From Endozoicomonas arenosclerae (GTDB lineage: Bacteria; Pseudomonadota; Gammaproteobacteria; Pseudomonadales; Endozoicomonadaceae), in contig NZ_LASA01000119.1 of assembly GCF_001562015.1 (NCBI RefSeq), positions 1 through 35,416 on the forward strand: 35,416 nucleotides of DNA. The letters are read 5' to 3'. The notes beneath the pieces are model-generated. The model saw nothing but the letters and a program-made list of their open reading frames with translations, was not told where the DNA came from and searched no databases. Shown in pieces: positions 16,155-26,916 of the stretch. Position 1 is the stretch's first letter. Each line of letters begins with the position of its first letter. Made by a program: the position numbers and the translations under genes.

Positions 16155-17624
16155 TCAACCAACGCGGTAATTGGGCGCTTCTTTGGTGATGGTGACATCA
16201 TGGACATGAGACTCTTTCATGCCCGCATTGGTCACCCTGACAAACTCTGGAACGGTGCGCATGGTATTCATATCAGCAGAGCCTGTATACCCCATAGCTG
16301 CCCTGAGACCACCTACCATCTGGTGAACAATAGCATTCAGCGGCCCTTTATAAGGAACACGACCTTCGATGCCTTCAGGTACCAGTTTTTCAGTGCCTTC
16401 TTCAGCGCTCTGGAAGTAACGATCACTGGAGCCAGAAGCCTGAGCCATAGCGCCCAGAGAACCCATACCACGATAGGCCTTGTAACTTCTGCCCTGATAA
16501 AGCTCTACTTCACCTGGAGCCTCTTCAGTACCGGCCAGCATACTGCCAAGCATCACCACACTGGCACCGGCAACAATGGCTTTTGCCAGGTCACCCGAGA
16601 AGCGAATACCACCATCGGCGACAACAGGAATCCCAGTGCCTTCCAGCTCAGCCACAACATTGGCTACCGCAGAGATCTGGGGAACACCAATGCCAGTAAC
16701 AATACGTGTTGTACAGATAGAACCAGGGCCGATACCCACCTTAACTCCATCAGCGCCGGCATCTGCCAGAGCACGAGCAGCAGCACCTGTAGCAATATTG
16801 CCACCGATTACCTGCACATGAGGGTAGGTTTCCTTAACCCAGCGAACTCTTTCGATAACACCCCTGGAGTGGCCATGAGCGGTATCAACGATGACTACGT
16901 CTACTCCGGCATCTACCAGAGCAGCAACACGTTCTGGTGTTTCTGGGCCTGTACCCACCGCTGCACCCACTCTCAGCTGACCATGGGAGTCTTTACTGGC
17001 GTTAGGATAATCCTGTGCTTTTTTGATGTCCTTAACGGTCATCATGCCGACCAGATCAAACGCTTCGTTAACCACCAGCACTTTCTCGATGCGATGCTTG
17101 TGAAGCAGTTTACGGACCGTTTCCTGATCTGTGCCTTCTTTAACGGTGACCAGCCTGTCTTTAGGCGTCATGATATCTGCAACAATCATGTCCAGATTGG
17201 AGACAAAGCGAACATCACGACTGGTGACAATACCCACCAGGTCACTGCCATCCAGAACCGGAACACCGGAGATTTTATGGCGTCCTGTCAGCTCCAGCAG
17301 ATCTCTGACTGTAGCAGAGGAGTCGATAGTGATAGGATCTTTGACGACACCACTTTCATGCTTTTTAACCTTGCGGACTTCATTGGCCTGCTGGGCTACG
17401 GTCATATTCTTGTGAATAATACCAATACCCCCTTCCTGAGCCATGGCAATAGCCAGACGGGCTTCAGTGACGGTATCCATGGCAGCAGAGACCAGAGGAA
17501 TCTTCAACTCGATTTCGCGGGTCAGTTTTGTGGTCAGAGAAACATCTTTGGGGAGAACTTCTGAATATCCAGGCAGAAGCAGGACGTCATCAAAAGTGAG
17601 GGCTTCTTGGGCGATTCTCAGCAT
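16155..17624 (-). CDS. guaB: inosine-5'-monophosphate dehydrogenase
   Basis: This enzyme oxidises IMP to XMP with NAD+, the committed step toward GTP. It has 489 residues (E. coli 488). The catalytic barrel is interrupted by a tandem CBS pair at about 93-205, which senses purine nucleotides in this family. The catalytic cysteine is Cys304 in GPGSICTTR; the GGNIAT loop, the DGGIRFSGD phosphate-binding segment and [14 protein letters not shown] are all present. The N-terminal [10 protein letters not shown] is standard. It is first in the guaBA unit and transcribed from a promoter with a consensus -10 box at 17674-17679. Confidence 0.97.
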   Translation of the reverse strand: MLRIAQEALTFDDVLLLPGYSEVLPKDVSLTTKLTREIELKIPLVSAAMDTVTEARLAIAMAQEGGIGIIHKNMTVAQQANEVRKVKKHESGVVKDPITIDSSATVRDLLELTGRHKISGVPVLDGSDLVGIVTSRDVRFVSNLDMIVADIMTPKDRLVTVKEGTDQETVRKLLHKHRIEKVLVVNEAFDLVGMMTVKDIKKAQDYPNASKDSHGQLRVGAAVGTGPETPERVAALVDAGVDVVIVDTAHGHSRGVIERVRWVKETYPHVQVIGGNIATGAAARALADAGADGVKVGIGPGSICTTRIVTGIGVPQISAVANVVAELEGTGIPVVADGGIRFSGDLAKAIVAGASVVMLGSMLAGTEEAPGEVELYQGRSYKAYRGMGSLGAMAQASGSSDRYFQSAEEGTEKLVPEGIEGRVPYKGPLNAIVHQMVGGLRAAMGYTGSADMNTMRTVPEFVRVTNAGMKESHVHDVTITKEAPNYRVG

Positions 17625-17673
17625 TACCTGTTACCGATCCGAGTGTATTTAATGGATGGAAAGAATCCCGTCG

Positions 17674-17679
17674 ATTATA
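17674..17679 (-). promoter_or_regulatory. -10 box of the guaB promoter
   Basis: A consensus TATAAT on the minus strand lies 50 bases before guaB and is followed by CGACGGG, a GC-rich discriminator of the kind found at stringently controlled promoters (E. coli guaBA is one). The -35 region is poor. Stringent control here is an inference. Confidence 0.5.
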
Positions 17680-17784
17680 CATCAACATCATTTTCAATAA
17701 AACAGAAAATCCATTCAAATGAATTGAACGTGCATACAAAAAAACATTTAGCCTAATGACGAGTCACTCACAGGAAATTGCTCG

Positions 17785-19098
17785 CTAAAGCACCAACCCT
17801 GAGACAAAAAAACCTGCAATGACCGAGAAACTCACCGACATCAACCCCGGCAGCATGAAACTGTGGTTGAGGACATACCGGCCTATCCGGGTAGTCCCCG
17901 TTCTGTCAAAGTCGATCGAAGCAATAATCGGCCCATAATTGGGCACAAAGAAATAACCATTTACGGAAGGGAACATCGCAATCAGGGAAGCGGGAGGTAA
18001 CCCCAGGGCAATGCCCAGAGGCATCAGGGTGCCTGTTGTTGCTCCCTGGCTATTAACCATGACTGACAGAGCAAACAGAGCTACAGCAAAGGTCCAGGGG
18101 AAACGACTGACAAGATCACCAATACCGGACTTAAGCATCACTTCGTGAGCCCCGAAAAAAGTATCCCCCAGCCAGGCTATGCCAAATATGGCAATCACTG
18201 CCCTCATACCGGCAATAAAGACATCCCCCTGAGTGACCTTGAGCACTTCAATATGACAGAACATCACCATAAGAGCCCCGGTCGTAAGCATAATAATTTC
18301 TATGGTATGGGCCATTCCCATAGGCCCATGATCAAAAGCCGGCCTCAGCGAGGGGAAAGCGCCCAAAATTACGACCGACAATGCGGCCATCAAAAAAAGC
18401 ACCACAGAAAGTCTTGCTCCGGGCTTAATAGAGCGGTCTACCGAGGCACTGAGCGCCTCAATTTTTTTTCTATATTCGGGGTCTTCCAGTTTTCTCTGAT
18501 ACTGCGGATCATCCTTCAACTCCTTACCCAGCTTGTTTGTAATCAGAGCTGCCAGAGTGAGCCCAACAATAGTTGATGGAATGGTGACACTGAGGATGTC
18601 CGTCAATTGAATACCCAACGGGGCCAGGAATCCCAGTAGCGCAACCGTAGCGGCAGCAATAGGGCTGCCCACAATTGCAATCTGTGAAGCTATAACCGCC
18701 ATGGAGAGTGGTCTTTCAGGGCGCACCCCCGTTCTATGAGCCACTTCAGCAATAACAGGAAGAACGGAATAGGCAACATGGCCTGTTCCGGCAAAAAGGG
18801 TAAATATATAGGTCACCAGAGGCGCGACAAAGGTGATTCGACGAGGATTTTTTCTAAGTACTTTTTCGGCAATCTGAACCAGATAATCCAGACCACCGGC
18901 AGCTTGCATACAGGCAGCAGCCGAGACCACAGCCACAATCATCAACATAACATCAATGGGTGGACTGGTTGGCTGCAGACCAAACCCAAAGCTGAGTATG
19001 GCCAACCCAACGCCCCCCATTAGTCCCAGCCCTATACCACCCATTCTTGCACCAATAAGGATACAGAGCACTACGACCATGAGTTGAAGAAAGAACAT
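17785..19098 (-). CDS. dcuB: anaerobic C4-dicarboxylate transporter, DcuA/DcuB family (closest to DcuB)
   Basis: This 437-residue, highly hydrophobic inner-membrane carrier belongs to the Dcu family, which exchanges fumarate, malate or aspartate for succinate during fumarate respiration. Family-typical segments include [10 protein letters not shown] near the start, [19 protein letters not shown], the [19 protein letters not shown] stretch and the C-terminal [19 protein letters not shown]. The [12 protein letters not shown] and FFGAHE segments are closer to DcuB than DcuA. I chose the ATG at 19098 because AGGTGG lies four bases upstream; an in-frame GTG two codons earlier lacks a ribosome site. 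The gene sits between guaB and xseA and is an insertion relative to the usual order. No FNR box was found by eye. Confidence 0.85.
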   Translation of the reverse strand: MFFLQLMVVVLCILIGARMGGIGLGLMGGVGLAILSFGFGLQPTSPPIDVMLMIVAVVSAAACMQAAGGLDYLVQIAEKVLRKNPRRITFVAPLVTYIFTLFAGTGHVAYSVLPVIAEVAHRTGVRPERPLSMAVIASQIAIVGSPIAAATVALLGFLAPLGIQLTDILSVTIPSTIVGLTLAALITNKLGKELKDDPQYQRKLEDPEYRKKIEALSASVDRSIKPGARLSVVLFLMAALSVVILGAFPSLRPAFDHGPMGMAHTIEIIMLTTGALMVMFCHIEVLKVTQGDVFIAGMRAVIAIFGIAWLGDTFFGAHEVMLKSGIGDLVSRFPWTFAVALFALSVMVNSQGATTGTLMPLGIALGLPPASLIAMFPSVNGYFFVPNYGPIIASIDFDRTGTTRIGRYVLNHSFMLPGLMSVSFSVIAGFFVSGLVL

Positions 19099-19366
19099 AG
19101 CCACCTTTTTTATAGATCCCGGGTTAATAAGACCAGCAGACAGTCACTTCATTGCTCTTTTTAAACGTCAGTCCATATCCTGGTCTTTGTTGTGCGGACT
19201 TAATTGAATGTATAGGCTGAAACCGAATTATCCAGTATATTGTTCAACTACCTGGATGTGACGCAGCTGATATGAGACCGTCAAACTGACTATGGCCCAC
19301 TAGCTCCTAGCTTCAGATAATTTCAGTTTTATTTACCCACCTATTCACTATGGCATAAACACTCTC

Positions 19367-20743
19367 ATGCAAGGCCAGAACTTATTTCACGCTGAACCGG
19401 GCGCAACTGTGCAGACTGATAACCAGCGCCCTCTGACCGTAACAGAGCTGAACAGCCGGACCCGGAGAATGCTGGAAACCCAATTCGGCAATGTCAGGGT
19501 GGAAGGTGAGATTTCTGGCCTGGCCAGACCCGGCTCCGGCCACTGGTACTTTACTCTCAAAGACGCCGGCGCCCAGATTCGCTGTGCCATGTTTAAAAAC
19601 CGCAACCGCAGCATCCGCTTTGTACCCGCTGAAGGGATGCAATTAATAGTGAGGGGCCGAGTCAGCCTTTATGAAGGCCGGGGTGACTATCAACTGATCG
19701 TCGACCATATGGAAGAAGGTGGAGCCGGCGCTTTACAAAGAGCGTTTGAAGAGCTCAAGCTCAAACTCTCCAATGAAGGCTTGTTCAGTGCTGAACGGAA
19801 GCGACCTTTACCCACCCTGCCCTCTCACATTGGTGTAGTCACTTCACCAACCGGTGCAGCTATCAGAGATATTCTTGCAGTTCTGAAGAGACGCTTCCCT
19901 TCTATACCTGTTACTGTCATCCCAAGCGCCGTACAGGGAAAAGACGCGGCAGATGAGCTGGTCAGAGGTATCGCAGCAGCCAACCGAAGCGGGTTGTTTG
20001 ACATTTTGATCGTGGGCCGAGGGGGTGGTTCATTGGAAGATCTCTGGCCTTTTAATGAAGAAAAAGTGGCCAGAGCGATTGCCGCCTCTGATGTCCCTAT
20101 AGTGAGTGCCGTCGGCCATGAAATAGATTTTACGATTGCCGACTTTGTTGCCGACTACCGAGCACCAACCCCATCGGCTGCCGCAGAAGTACTCAGCCCT
20201 GACCAGCAGGAGATATTGAACAAACTCAGCCTGCTGAACCGAAAACTACAAACGCTAATGAAACATCGTCTGCAGGTTTTATCTCAAACCCTGGATAACA
20301 CCAGCCTTCGCCTGCGTCATCCCGGAGAAAGACTGAGAGAACACTATCAACGGCTTGATGATCTGGAAATCCGCTTGCAGCAATCCATGACCATTGCCCT
20401 GCAGGCCAATACTGCCAGTTACGAGCGGTTGAATGACAGACTTGCCCAGTCCTCTCCCGCAAGACGAATAGAACGCATGCAAGGTCAGCTCAACCTGCTA
20501 CAAAACAAGCTGAACTCCAACATTCAACTGCTTGTAAAACAAAAAGAAAGTCATCTCAAGCAGCTGACAGGTATGCTGGATGCAGTCAGCCCCCTTGCCA
20601 CACTTTCAAGGGGCTACAGCATTGTTGCAAAAGGGGATGAGTTTATTCGGGATGCCAGTCAACTGAATGAAGGCGATCAAGTAACAGCAAGATTCAGCAA
20701 GGGCTCAGCAGACTGCCAGGTAATCCAGATTTATAAAGATTAA
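19367..20743 (+). CDS. xseA: exodeoxyribonuclease VII large subunit
   Basis: This is the catalytic subunit of exonuclease VII, which degrades single-stranded DNA from both ends with the small subunit XseB (not in this window). It has 458 residues (E. coli 456). An N-terminal OB-fold domain (about 22-120) with SGHWYFTLKD is followed by the nuclease domain with TSPTGAAIRDIL (159-170), GRGGGSLEDLWPFNEE (217-232) and SAVGHEIDFTIADFVADYRAPTPSAAAE starting at 247. A long coiled coil then leads to the conserved SPLATLSRGYSI near the C-terminus. The ribosome site is weak. It is divergent from dcuB and convergent with the cupin gene, ending five bases before it. Confidence 0.96.
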   Translation: MQGQNLFHAEPGATVQTDNQRPLTVTELNSRTRRMLETQFGNVRVEGEISGLARPGSGHWYFTLKDAGAQIRCAMFKNRNRSIRFVPAEGMQLIVRGRVSLYEGRGDYQLIVDHMEEGGAGALQRAFEELKLKLSNEGLFSAERKRPLPTLPSHIGVVTSPTGAAIRDILAVLKRRFPSIPVTVIPSAVQGKDAADELVRGIAAANRSGLFDILIVGRGGGSLEDLWPFNEEKVARAIAASDVPIVSAVGHEIDFTIADFVADYRAPTPSAAAEVLSPDQQEILNKLSLLNRKLQTLMKHRLQVLSQTLDNTSLRLRHPGERLREHYQRLDDLEIRLQQSMTIALQANTASYERLNDRLAQSSPARRIERMQGQLNLLQNKLNSNIQLLVKQKESHLKQLTGMLDAVSPLATLSRGYSIVAKGDEFIRDASQLNEGDQVTARFSKGSADCQVIQIYKD

Positions 20744-20748
20744 CGCCC

Positions 20749-21069
20749 TCAGACCTTAAAGTGGATCGCCAGCCAGACACAATCCCGGTCAGGGTCGGTC
20801 CACTCCACTCGATGCCTTTGATGAGCTGCAATATGCAGATAATCCCCGGGACTCATAGCCACCAGCTCACTTCTATCTTCAAATTTCAATTGAGCGGTTC
20901 CAGATAAAAGTACCACCCACTCATCCCACTCCTGGTCATACCATTCACCTTGAGGCGTGGTATGACCGCGAGAAACAATCCGCTCTATCTTGACTTGCTG
21001 ACCTGAGCACAACTCCTCAAACACTTCATCCGGGAGATTTTCCGGTATACCCTGAAACAGATTTTTCAT
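20749..21069 (-). CDS. small cupin-domain protein
   Basis: This single-domain cupin has 106 residues from the ATG at 21069. The core barrel is evident: EWYDQEWDEWVVLLSG (41-56) as motif 1 and PGDYLHIAAHQRHRV (74-88) as motif 2, with His83 and His86 as likely metal ligands. Motif 1 lacks the usual HxH pair and carries Asp/Glu instead, so the metal site, if any, is atypical. An in-frame ATG 14 codons upstream exists, but the MKNLFQGIPENLP start resembles related small cupins. The function cannot be told from sequence; such proteins range from sugar isomerases to sensors. It is convergent with xseA. Confidence 0.72.
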   Translation of the reverse strand: MKNLFQGIPENLPDEVFEELCSGQQVKIERIVSRGHTTPQGEWYDQEWDEWVVLLSGTAQLKFEDRSELVAMSPGDYLHIAAHQRHRVEWTDPDRDCVWLAIHFKV

Positions 21070-21141
21070 CTCACAACCGCTCCTGCAGAACTGAACACTC
21101 TGAATGATCATTGTGTCATAGAGAATGGGCTTTTTTCAGAC

Positions 21142-21170
21142 AAAAAAAAGCAGCCAAACTACGAGGCTGC
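21142..21170 (-). terminator. Rho-independent terminator of the 904-residue protein gene
   Basis: On the minus strand GCAGCC pairs with GGCTGC around a 9-nt loop (stem 21150-21170), followed by eight T (21149-21142). It begins 19 bases after the gene's stop codon. Confidence 0.86.
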
Positions 21171-21188
21171 AAAGAGTGGGAAGACTTT

Positions 21189-23903
21189 TTATCTGGCTAG
21201 TAGTGCTTCTTCAAGCAATGGATGATCCACATTTCTCAACATATATTGAATGATCACATCTTTTGATTTCTCTAACGAAAAGTCATAGTCAGTGAGCTCT
21301 TCACCCAGATCTGCAAGCTTTCCAAGCTGAAATTTACTGAGTTCTTCTTCCAATACCTCACGGGTCATTGGACGAGCTTCAGGCACCTCATTACTCGCAT
21401 CTCGAAGAAAGTCATTATCCGTGCTGGATAGAACACGCTCTCTTGATGTACTGGACACTCTGACCCTTCCAACACCTGACTCCAACGCTTCAAGTCGATC
21501 TTTCAAATTGGCTTCATATTGTGCAAGCAAACTGAGAAAAGCTCGCTGATGCACAAATGTTCTTGAAGACAACTCACTGAAGTTAGTCTCTCTCTCAGGA
21601 TGAGTAACAGGGTTAAAGTCTAATTTCTGCTTGAGTTTGTAGCCTTCTGAGCCTGATTCTCTGAAGGCGCGAATCAGTTGCTCTGACTCTTTTTCCAATG
21701 CTTTCATTGTCTGAAGCTCTGACTCTATCCAGTCCTTACCTGTTGGACGACTGGCAGCGAAAGCAGCCTGGCGAGCCTTTATCTGATCCACTTGATCAAC
21801 GTGCCATTGATGTGAATCTCTATAGAGACCAACCAATTGATCCAGGGTTTCTTTCTCATCAAGGGCATAACCTTCACGATCAACATCAAACTTATCGGAT
21901 TCATCCTTTCGGAATACCTCATAGGCTTCAAAAGCCTTGGCACGGTACCTTTCACGGATGGACTGATACTGTCCAACCTCAGATTTGAATAGCTGCTTCA
22001 GCTCATCATCCGTCACCAGATATTCCTGATCATCATCCGGATTTTTATAATGAGAACCTCCAATCACATCATTCCTGATGGTGCCTAAATCAATTTTATC
22101 CAGCTTTGCAGACTCCCTGAGACTCTGCGTCAACCCTTTTAATTGAGCCTGATACTGCAGTTTTGTGTGATCAAGACCTCTACGTTTGGCAGCCTCAGCT
22201 TCGCCTGCTTGCTGACGCCCCTTAACATCAGAGCCATCTGCAGCTGCTAAATGCCTCTGCCAACTGTCCTCAAATAGTTTGATGTTACTTCGAACCTGAG
22301 ATTGTTTATCTTCAACCATCGCCATAAACTGTGCAGCAACAGGTGAGACCATCAACCAGTCATTTTTTCCTGTCTTGAAAGCGCTAAGATCCCCACCAGG
22401 ACGCTGGGTAGCTGCAGCCATAGATTTCAGACCAGAATCACTCATAGAACGCTTATGGGCTGTAACGTTTTTTCTCTGATGCTTAGGGGTATTAGGAGTA
22501 GCTACAGGTACTGGCTTCAGCTCTCCATTCACATTGTCACTGTATTGAACATCCACATGCTGACAACACCAGATTCCATCACGCTTCTCCAGCTGAAACT
22601 TGAGTCTGAGATGACCTTCTCCTACTTCTTTCATGCCACGACTGTCTGAAAAATGATCATATTTATTGGTCGAAACCACTGTCATATGTTCTGGATCGAG
22701 CAGCACAAAACGAACCTCACTGCCATCCTGAACACCTGTACCCTGCTGCATTGTGGGCCCTTTTGGCAGAAGTGGATAAAACTTAGTGACAAGCTCATTC
22801 AAAGGCCCTTGATGAGAGAGAGCCCTGAATACCGTTAATCCGTTTTGAGATTTATCGATTGTCGAAGCGAATGCTGCTTCCAGAAGATCTTTACGCCTCT
22901 CACGCCCAGCAACATCCGCCTCTGATGAAGCCGCTGTTGAAGGCAACCTTCTTGAGTCAAAAAGTACTGAAGTATGTTGCTGATCAGGATCGCAAACCTC
23001 AAACGTCATAAGCATTCTATTCGAATCCTGCAAGAGACTTTGCTGATCCACACTCAGCTCAGTTAAGGCTTCAACAGACGGTTCCTTTTTCTGCTTTTCT
23101 TCCAAAGTTCTTAAAGTTGTTGATGAAGCCAGACTATTCACTTCATCAACACTGAGCTCCCGTACGGCCTTTCCAGATGTTTTAACTGAGACTGACATTG
23201 ACAGAGGATCATGCCCAAGACTGTCTGGCAGAGCGCCCAAAGGACTTTGCTCCGGAACACCATTCCATCCTCTCAGTTCACTTGAGCCGAATCCGGCAGC
23301 AACACTTCTGAGAAAAACCTGCATCGAAGCATCAGACAGCTTTACTTTCCCAAGCAGTGTCTCAAGCGATGATGAATCAGTCGTTCTTAAAGAAGTGATC
23401 AACGCTTGTGTAAATTCGTGCGTTTTAGATACGTGCGTCTTATCTTTTTTACCTGAGCCCAAAAGCTTCTTCGCCGCTTTCGAATCTACACCTTCACCCG
23501 TGAGGACTTTCATATAGGCTGCTTTTGAGGCATCCAGTCCCTGTTTTTCCCAGAGCGAGATCATTTCACCGGGGCTTACTGATTTTACAAACAAATCAAC
23601 CAGCTTATGTTGAGTTTCCGGGCTTGAAGGACGGCTTAATATATAGCCAGCCTGATCCTGGAAAGAGCGACCAATCTCTGATTCAGATGAACCTGCAGAA
23701 GAAACCCTGGAGTGAATGGATGTTTCCGGAACACTTAAACTTCGATTGTGGGCAGGAGGCAATTTTGACTCTGTACTATTGAGCTTGCCAACACTAGTGC
23801 TCAGCCACTTACCCTTTACCATTTTTTCTTCTGGAAGCGGTGATGCACCTGATAAGCCTGTGACACCACCGGATTCTAAATTCACACCACCTGGGTTGCT
23901 CAT
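21189..23903 (-). CDS. large serine-rich coiled-coil protein of unknown function, possible secreted effector
   Basis: This 904-residue protein matches no family I recognise. From the N-terminus: a disordered Ser/Pro/Gly-rich tail (about 1-100), small helical modules (100-215), a second linker, a mixed strand-rich region (about 290-460, with the tryptophan-cysteine segment GIWCCQHVDVQYSD), another basic Ser-rich linker (465-510), then long charged helices (530-610 and 640-810) that look like coiled coil, and a helical C-terminus. There is no signal peptide, membrane span or catalytic motif. The start is fixed by AGGAG six bases before the ATG at 23903. The disordered Ser-rich N-terminus and eukaryote-like architecture near type III genes hint at a secreted effector, but no chaperone gene adjoins it. 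Confidence 0.7.
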   Translation of the reverse strand: MSNPGGVNLESGGVTGLSGASPLPEEKMVKGKWLSTSVGKLNSTESKLPPAHNRSLSVPETSIHSRVSSAGSSESEIGRSFQDQAGYILSRPSSPETQHKLVDLFVKSVSPGEMISLWEKQGLDASKAAYMKVLTGEGVDSKAAKKLLGSGKKDKTHVSKTHEFTQALITSLRTTDSSSLETLLGKVKLSDASMQVFLRSVAAGFGSSELRGWNGVPEQSPLGALPDSLGHDPLSMSVSVKTSGKAVRELSVDEVNSLASSTTLRTLEEKQKKEPSVEALTELSVDQQSLLQDSNRMLMTFEVCDPDQQHTSVLFDSRRLPSTAASSEADVAGRERRKDLLEAAFASTIDKSQNGLTVFRALSHQGPLNELVTKFYPLLPKGPTMQQGTGVQDGSEVRFVLLDPEHMTVVSTNKYDHFSDSRGMKEVGEGHLRLKFQLEKRDGIWCCQHVDVQYSDNVNGELKPVPVATPNTPKHQRKNVTAHKRSMSDSGLKSMAAATQRPGGDLSAFKTGKNDWLMVSPVAAQFMAMVEDKQSQVRSNIKLFEDSWQRHLAAADGSDVKGRQQAGEAEAAKRRGLDHTKLQYQAQLKGLTQSLRESAKLDKIDLGTIRNDVIGGSHYKNPDDDQEYLVTDDELKQLFKSEVGQYQSIRERYRAKAFEAYEVFRKDESDKFDVDREGYALDEKETLDQLVGLYRDSHQWHVDQVDQIKARQAAFAASRPTGKDWIESELQTMKALEKESEQLIRAFRESGSEGYKLKQKLDFNPVTHPERETNFSELSSRTFVHQRAFLSLLAQYEANLKDRLEALESGVGRVRVSSTSRERVLSSTDNDFLRDASNEVPEARPMTREVLEEELSKFQLGKLADLGEELTDYDFSLEKSKDVIIQYMLRNVDHPLLEEALLAR

Positions 23904-24059
23904 CCTCAACTCCTAATGAGTAATCATCTTTATGATTGATTAATGCACTCAACTGCAAATTATTTTTCGTTCTTAGAATTCACTCTAGGAGCGGTAAGAA
24001 AGCCTCCGCCAACAGTCCAGATCCGCTTTTGTCTACCAGATGACATTTCCACAAGGCAT

Positions 24060-24096
24060 AAAAAAGCCCCGAAACACATTATCTGTGTCACGGGGC
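24060..24096 (-). terminator. Rho-independent terminator of der
   Basis: On the minus strand the arms GCCCCG and CGGGGC, extended by ACACA/TGTGT, form a long hairpin (24066-24096) followed by six T. It starts 25 bases after the der stop. Confidence 0.9.
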
Positions 24097-24120
24097 CCTT
24101 TATCTGGTCAGACTGGAAAA

Positions 24121-25584
24121 TTAACGACGGGATTTCTGCTTTTTCTTTTTATCGTCTTTCTTTTTGCCTTTCAGTTCTATCACGCGACGCTTGTGAGTCA
24201 CTTTACGTTCACCGCCCGGGTTTTTCTTGTGCACAGCCTTGCGCTCGGCAAAGGGATTCTCAGAAGATTTGAACTCAATACGTATCGGCGTACCCATGAT
24301 CTTGAGTACTTTTCTGAAAGTATTCTCCAGATAACGCTTATAAGCTGCAGGGACTTCCTGAGTCTGGTTACCGTGAATGATGATAGTCGGTGGATTCATT
24401 GCACCCGCATGGCAATACCTCAGCTTTATGCGACGGTTACGGACCATCGGTGGCTGGTGAATCTTGGTGGCATCTTCCAGGATACGAGTCAGCTGATTAG
24501 TGGACAGCTTACGGGTAGCACACTCATACGCCTCATCAATAGAGTCATAAAGGTGTCCGACATTGGTTCCATGCTTGGCAGAGATCATATGAATACGCGC
24601 AAAGTTGATGAACTCCAGCCTTCTGCCAAGTTCTTCCTTTACCTTTTTACGCTCTTCTTCTTTCATGCCATCCCACTTGTTCACGGCAATGACTACGGCA
24701 CGACCTGCTTCAAGAACAAAGCCCAACAAATGAAGATCCTGCTCTACGATGCCTTCTCTGGCATCCACAACCAGAAGCACTACATTGGCGTCTTCAATCG
24801 CCTGCAGGGTTTTGATGACCGAGAACTTTTCGGCCACTTCATGAACCTTACCGCGACGACGAACACCCGCAGTGTCAATCAGCGTGTAATCCTGACCCCA
24901 GCGCTCATAAGGAATATACACACTGTCACGGGTAGTTCCTGCCTGGTCATAAACGACAACGCGCTCTTCACCCAGAAGACGATTGACCAGCGTCGATTTA
25001 CCCACGTTCGGGCGTCCGACAATACCGATCTTGATTCCACGAGCCTTAACCGTTTCCGCCTCGTATTCCTCAGAATCCTCATCAATCTCTGGGCCTGCTA
25101 CTTCTTCCAGGACACCTTCGATCATACCTTTCACACCACGACCATGAACCGCAGCAATATGAAAGGCTTCGCCAAAACCTAGAACAGCAAAGTCGGCTTC
25201 GGCCTGATCGGCATCAACGGTATCCGTTTTGTTCAGCACCAGATGATACGATTTGTTTTGCTTACGCAAATGATCAGCAATCATTTCGTCGGCGGCGGTG
25301 AGACCAGCTCTGGCATCGACAAGAAACAGGACAATATCGGCTTCTTGAATAGCAGCAAGAGACTGCTCCGCCATAGCGGAATCAATACCTTCCTCATCAC
25401 CACTGATACCGCCGGTATCCACTACGATGTAAGGGCTTGAACCGATTTTTCCTTCGCCATACTTGCGATCACGGGTCAAACCGGCAACATTGGCAACCAG
25501 GGCATCACGAGAGCGAGTCAACCGGTTAAACAAGGTAGATTTGCCGACATTGGGTCGCCCGACCAGGGCAATTACAGGAACCAT
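24121..25584 (-). CDS. der: ribosome-assembly GTPase Der (EngA)
   Basis: Der is an essential GTPase with two G domains that acts in maturation of the 50S ribosomal subunit. The protein has 487 residues from the ATG at 25584, which gives the conserved [17 protein letters not shown] start. The two P-loops GRPNVGKST are at 9-17 and 190-198, the first NKTD at 118-121 and a second NKWD further on, with an acidic linker between the domains (about 165-180). A KH-like domain and a very basic Lys/Arg tail finish it, as expected for rRNA contact. An ATG three codons upstream has poor spacing to any ribosome site. It follows bamB but is separated from it by a strong terminator, so it needs its own promoter. 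Confidence 0.97.
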   Translation of the reverse strand: MVPVIALVGRPNVGKSTLFNRLTRSRDALVANVAGLTRDRKYGEGKIGSSPYIVVDTGGISGDEEGIDSAMAEQSLAAIQEADIVLFLVDARAGLTAADEMIADHLRKQNKSYHLVLNKTDTVDADQAEADFAVLGFGEAFHIAAVHGRGVKGMIEGVLEEVAGPEIDEDSEEYEAETVKARGIKIGIVGRPNVGKSTLVNRLLGEERVVVYDQAGTTRDSVYIPYERWGQDYTLIDTAGVRRRGKVHEVAEKFSVIKTLQAIEDANVVLLVVDAREGIVEQDLHLLGFVLEAGRAVVIAVNKWDGMKEEERKKVKEELGRRLEFINFARIHMISAKHGTNVGHLYDSIDEAYECATRKLSTNQLTRILEDATKIHQPPMVRNRRIKLRYCHAGAMNPPTIIIHGNQTQEVPAAYKRYLENTFRKVLKIMGTPIRIEFKSSENPFAERKAVHKKNPGGERKVTHKRRVIELKGKKKDDKKKKQKSRR

Positions 25585-25686
25585 ACACTTCATTCCACAG
25601 GGGTAAATCAGGACCCCCGAAAGCTTTAGCCAGTTACAGACAAATCGCTTTGAATTGAGGGAGCAATTTACCTGAACTCATAACAG

Positions 25687-25715
25687 AAAAAGGGCTGAAC
25701 CTTTAGGTTCAGCCC
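25687..25715 (-). terminator. Rho-independent terminator after bamB
   Basis: A perfect 10-bp stem, GGGCTGAACC with GGTTCAGCCC (25692-25715), has a 4-nt loop and is followed on the minus strand by five T. It closes the hisS-yfgM-bamB transcript and separates it from der. Confidence 0.9.
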
Positions 25716-25758
25716 GGCTTTAATACTTCGCTACCTTACGATTAGCGTAATGAGCGAT

Positions 25759-26913
25759 TTATTTTTGCTTCAGTGCAGTCAATGTACCATTAGCACTGAG
25801 CACATAAAGAAAGTCACCGGATACAACAGGAGGCGCTTTAATTGCTGAAGAACCCGCCTTGAAACGCCCTGCCAGACCGCCATCAACCTGAGACAGCAAA
25901 TGCACGTAACCATCAAGGTCACCCACTGCAACATAACTGCTGTAAGTTGCTGGGGCCGTCAGAAGACGATATTCCAGCTTATCCTGTCTCCAGCTGACCG
26001 CACCGGAACGTTGATCCAGTGAACTGACATAACTGCTGTCATCAGTCAGATAGAGAGAACCGAAACCTTCCGCAATGGACTTATAGCTGGACAGCTCGCG
26101 AGTCCAGCGAACACGGCCACTGTACATATCCAGTGCAGCAGCATTGCCCTGGAAGCTCACCATGAACAGGTTATCACCTACAACCAGTGGTTCTGCCTTG
26201 ATATCCACCATTCTTTCCAGCTCAGATGAACCTTTGGGGATAGATACCCGGCTGTTCCAGATCGGAGTACCATCCGATGTTCTGAAGGCCTTGGCTTCGC
26301 CATTGGACAGTCCAACAAAAACCGCTTCGCCCTCAATACGAGGTATACTTGATCCCCTGAGAGTCAGAGATGGCTGCAGGTTTTCCTGACTCCAGAGTTC
26401 CTTACCGGTTTCAGCATCGAGAGCGGTAATGGTGTCATCAATACTCTGAACCAGAACAATACGACCGTTAGTTTGTGGAGAAGAAATCACTTCACTGCTG
26501 ACACGGGTTTTCCAGAGCTGGCTACCGTCTTCTTCCTTCAAAGCGATGATATGGCCGTCAAGAGTACCCAGCAACAGCATGCCTGACTGAGCAGTAATAC
26601 CACCGCCGACGGGGATTTCCAGAGTTTTCTTCCAGATTTCCTTACCGGTCTCACGGTTCAGCGCCACTACATTACCCTGGGCACCTGCAGCATAGATCAC
26701 ATCGCCTGATACAGAAGGCACCAGTCGCTCATAGCTGTCTTCTACACCTTTACCAATGCCTTTAGACCAGATCTCTTTCAACTCGACATCCGGTTTGAAT
26801 TCAGCCAGAGGTTTTGGCTTGCGGACTTCTTCCTCATCACTTGAGAACAGGCTACAAGCAGCCAGCCCCATCGTAAGGGAAACGATCAGCAGTGACCTGA
26901 TTATCCTCTCCAT
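25759..26913 (-). CDS. bamB: outer-membrane assembly lipoprotein BamB
   Basis: BamB is a periplasmic lipoprotein of the BAM complex that helps insert beta-barrel proteins into the outer membrane. The 384-residue protein begins with a lipoprotein signal ending in LAAC (Cys20 is the lipidated residue) and then forms an eight-bladed propeller of PQQ-like repeats, visible as recurring AL(N/D)xETGKExWKK-type segments (for example ALNRETGKEIW and ALDAETGKELW). The E. coli protein has 392 residues. GAGG of the yfgM terminal codons serves as ribosome site, and the start is two codons beyond the yfgM stop, so the genes are coupled. The neighbours hisS, yfgM and der are the conserved gammaproteobacterial context. 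Confidence 0.95.
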   Translation of the reverse strand: MERIIRSLLIVSLTMGLAACSLFSSDEEEVRKPKPLAEFKPDVELKEIWSKGIGKGVEDSYERLVPSVSGDVIYAAGAQGNVVALNRETGKEIWKKTLEIPVGGGITAQSGMLLLGTLDGHIIALKEEDGSQLWKTRVSSEVISSPQTNGRIVLVQSIDDTITALDAETGKELWSQENLQPSLTLRGSSIPRIEGEAVFVGLSNGEAKAFRTSDGTPIWNSRVSIPKGSSELERMVDIKAEPLVVGDNLFMVSFQGNAAALDMYSGRVRWTRELSSYKSIAEGFGSLYLTDDSSYVSSLDQRSGAVSWRQDKLEYRLLTAPATYSSYVAVGDLDGYVHLLSQVDGGLAGRFKAGSSAIKAPPVVSGDFLYVLSANGTLTALKQK

Positions 26914-26916
26914 CCA

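Noticed and set aside
16200-17564. A 454-codon plus-strand frame opposite guaB
   Set aside because: It is antisense to a clear IMP dehydrogenase, and its composition (His, Thr and Asn rich) is typical of a shadow frame.
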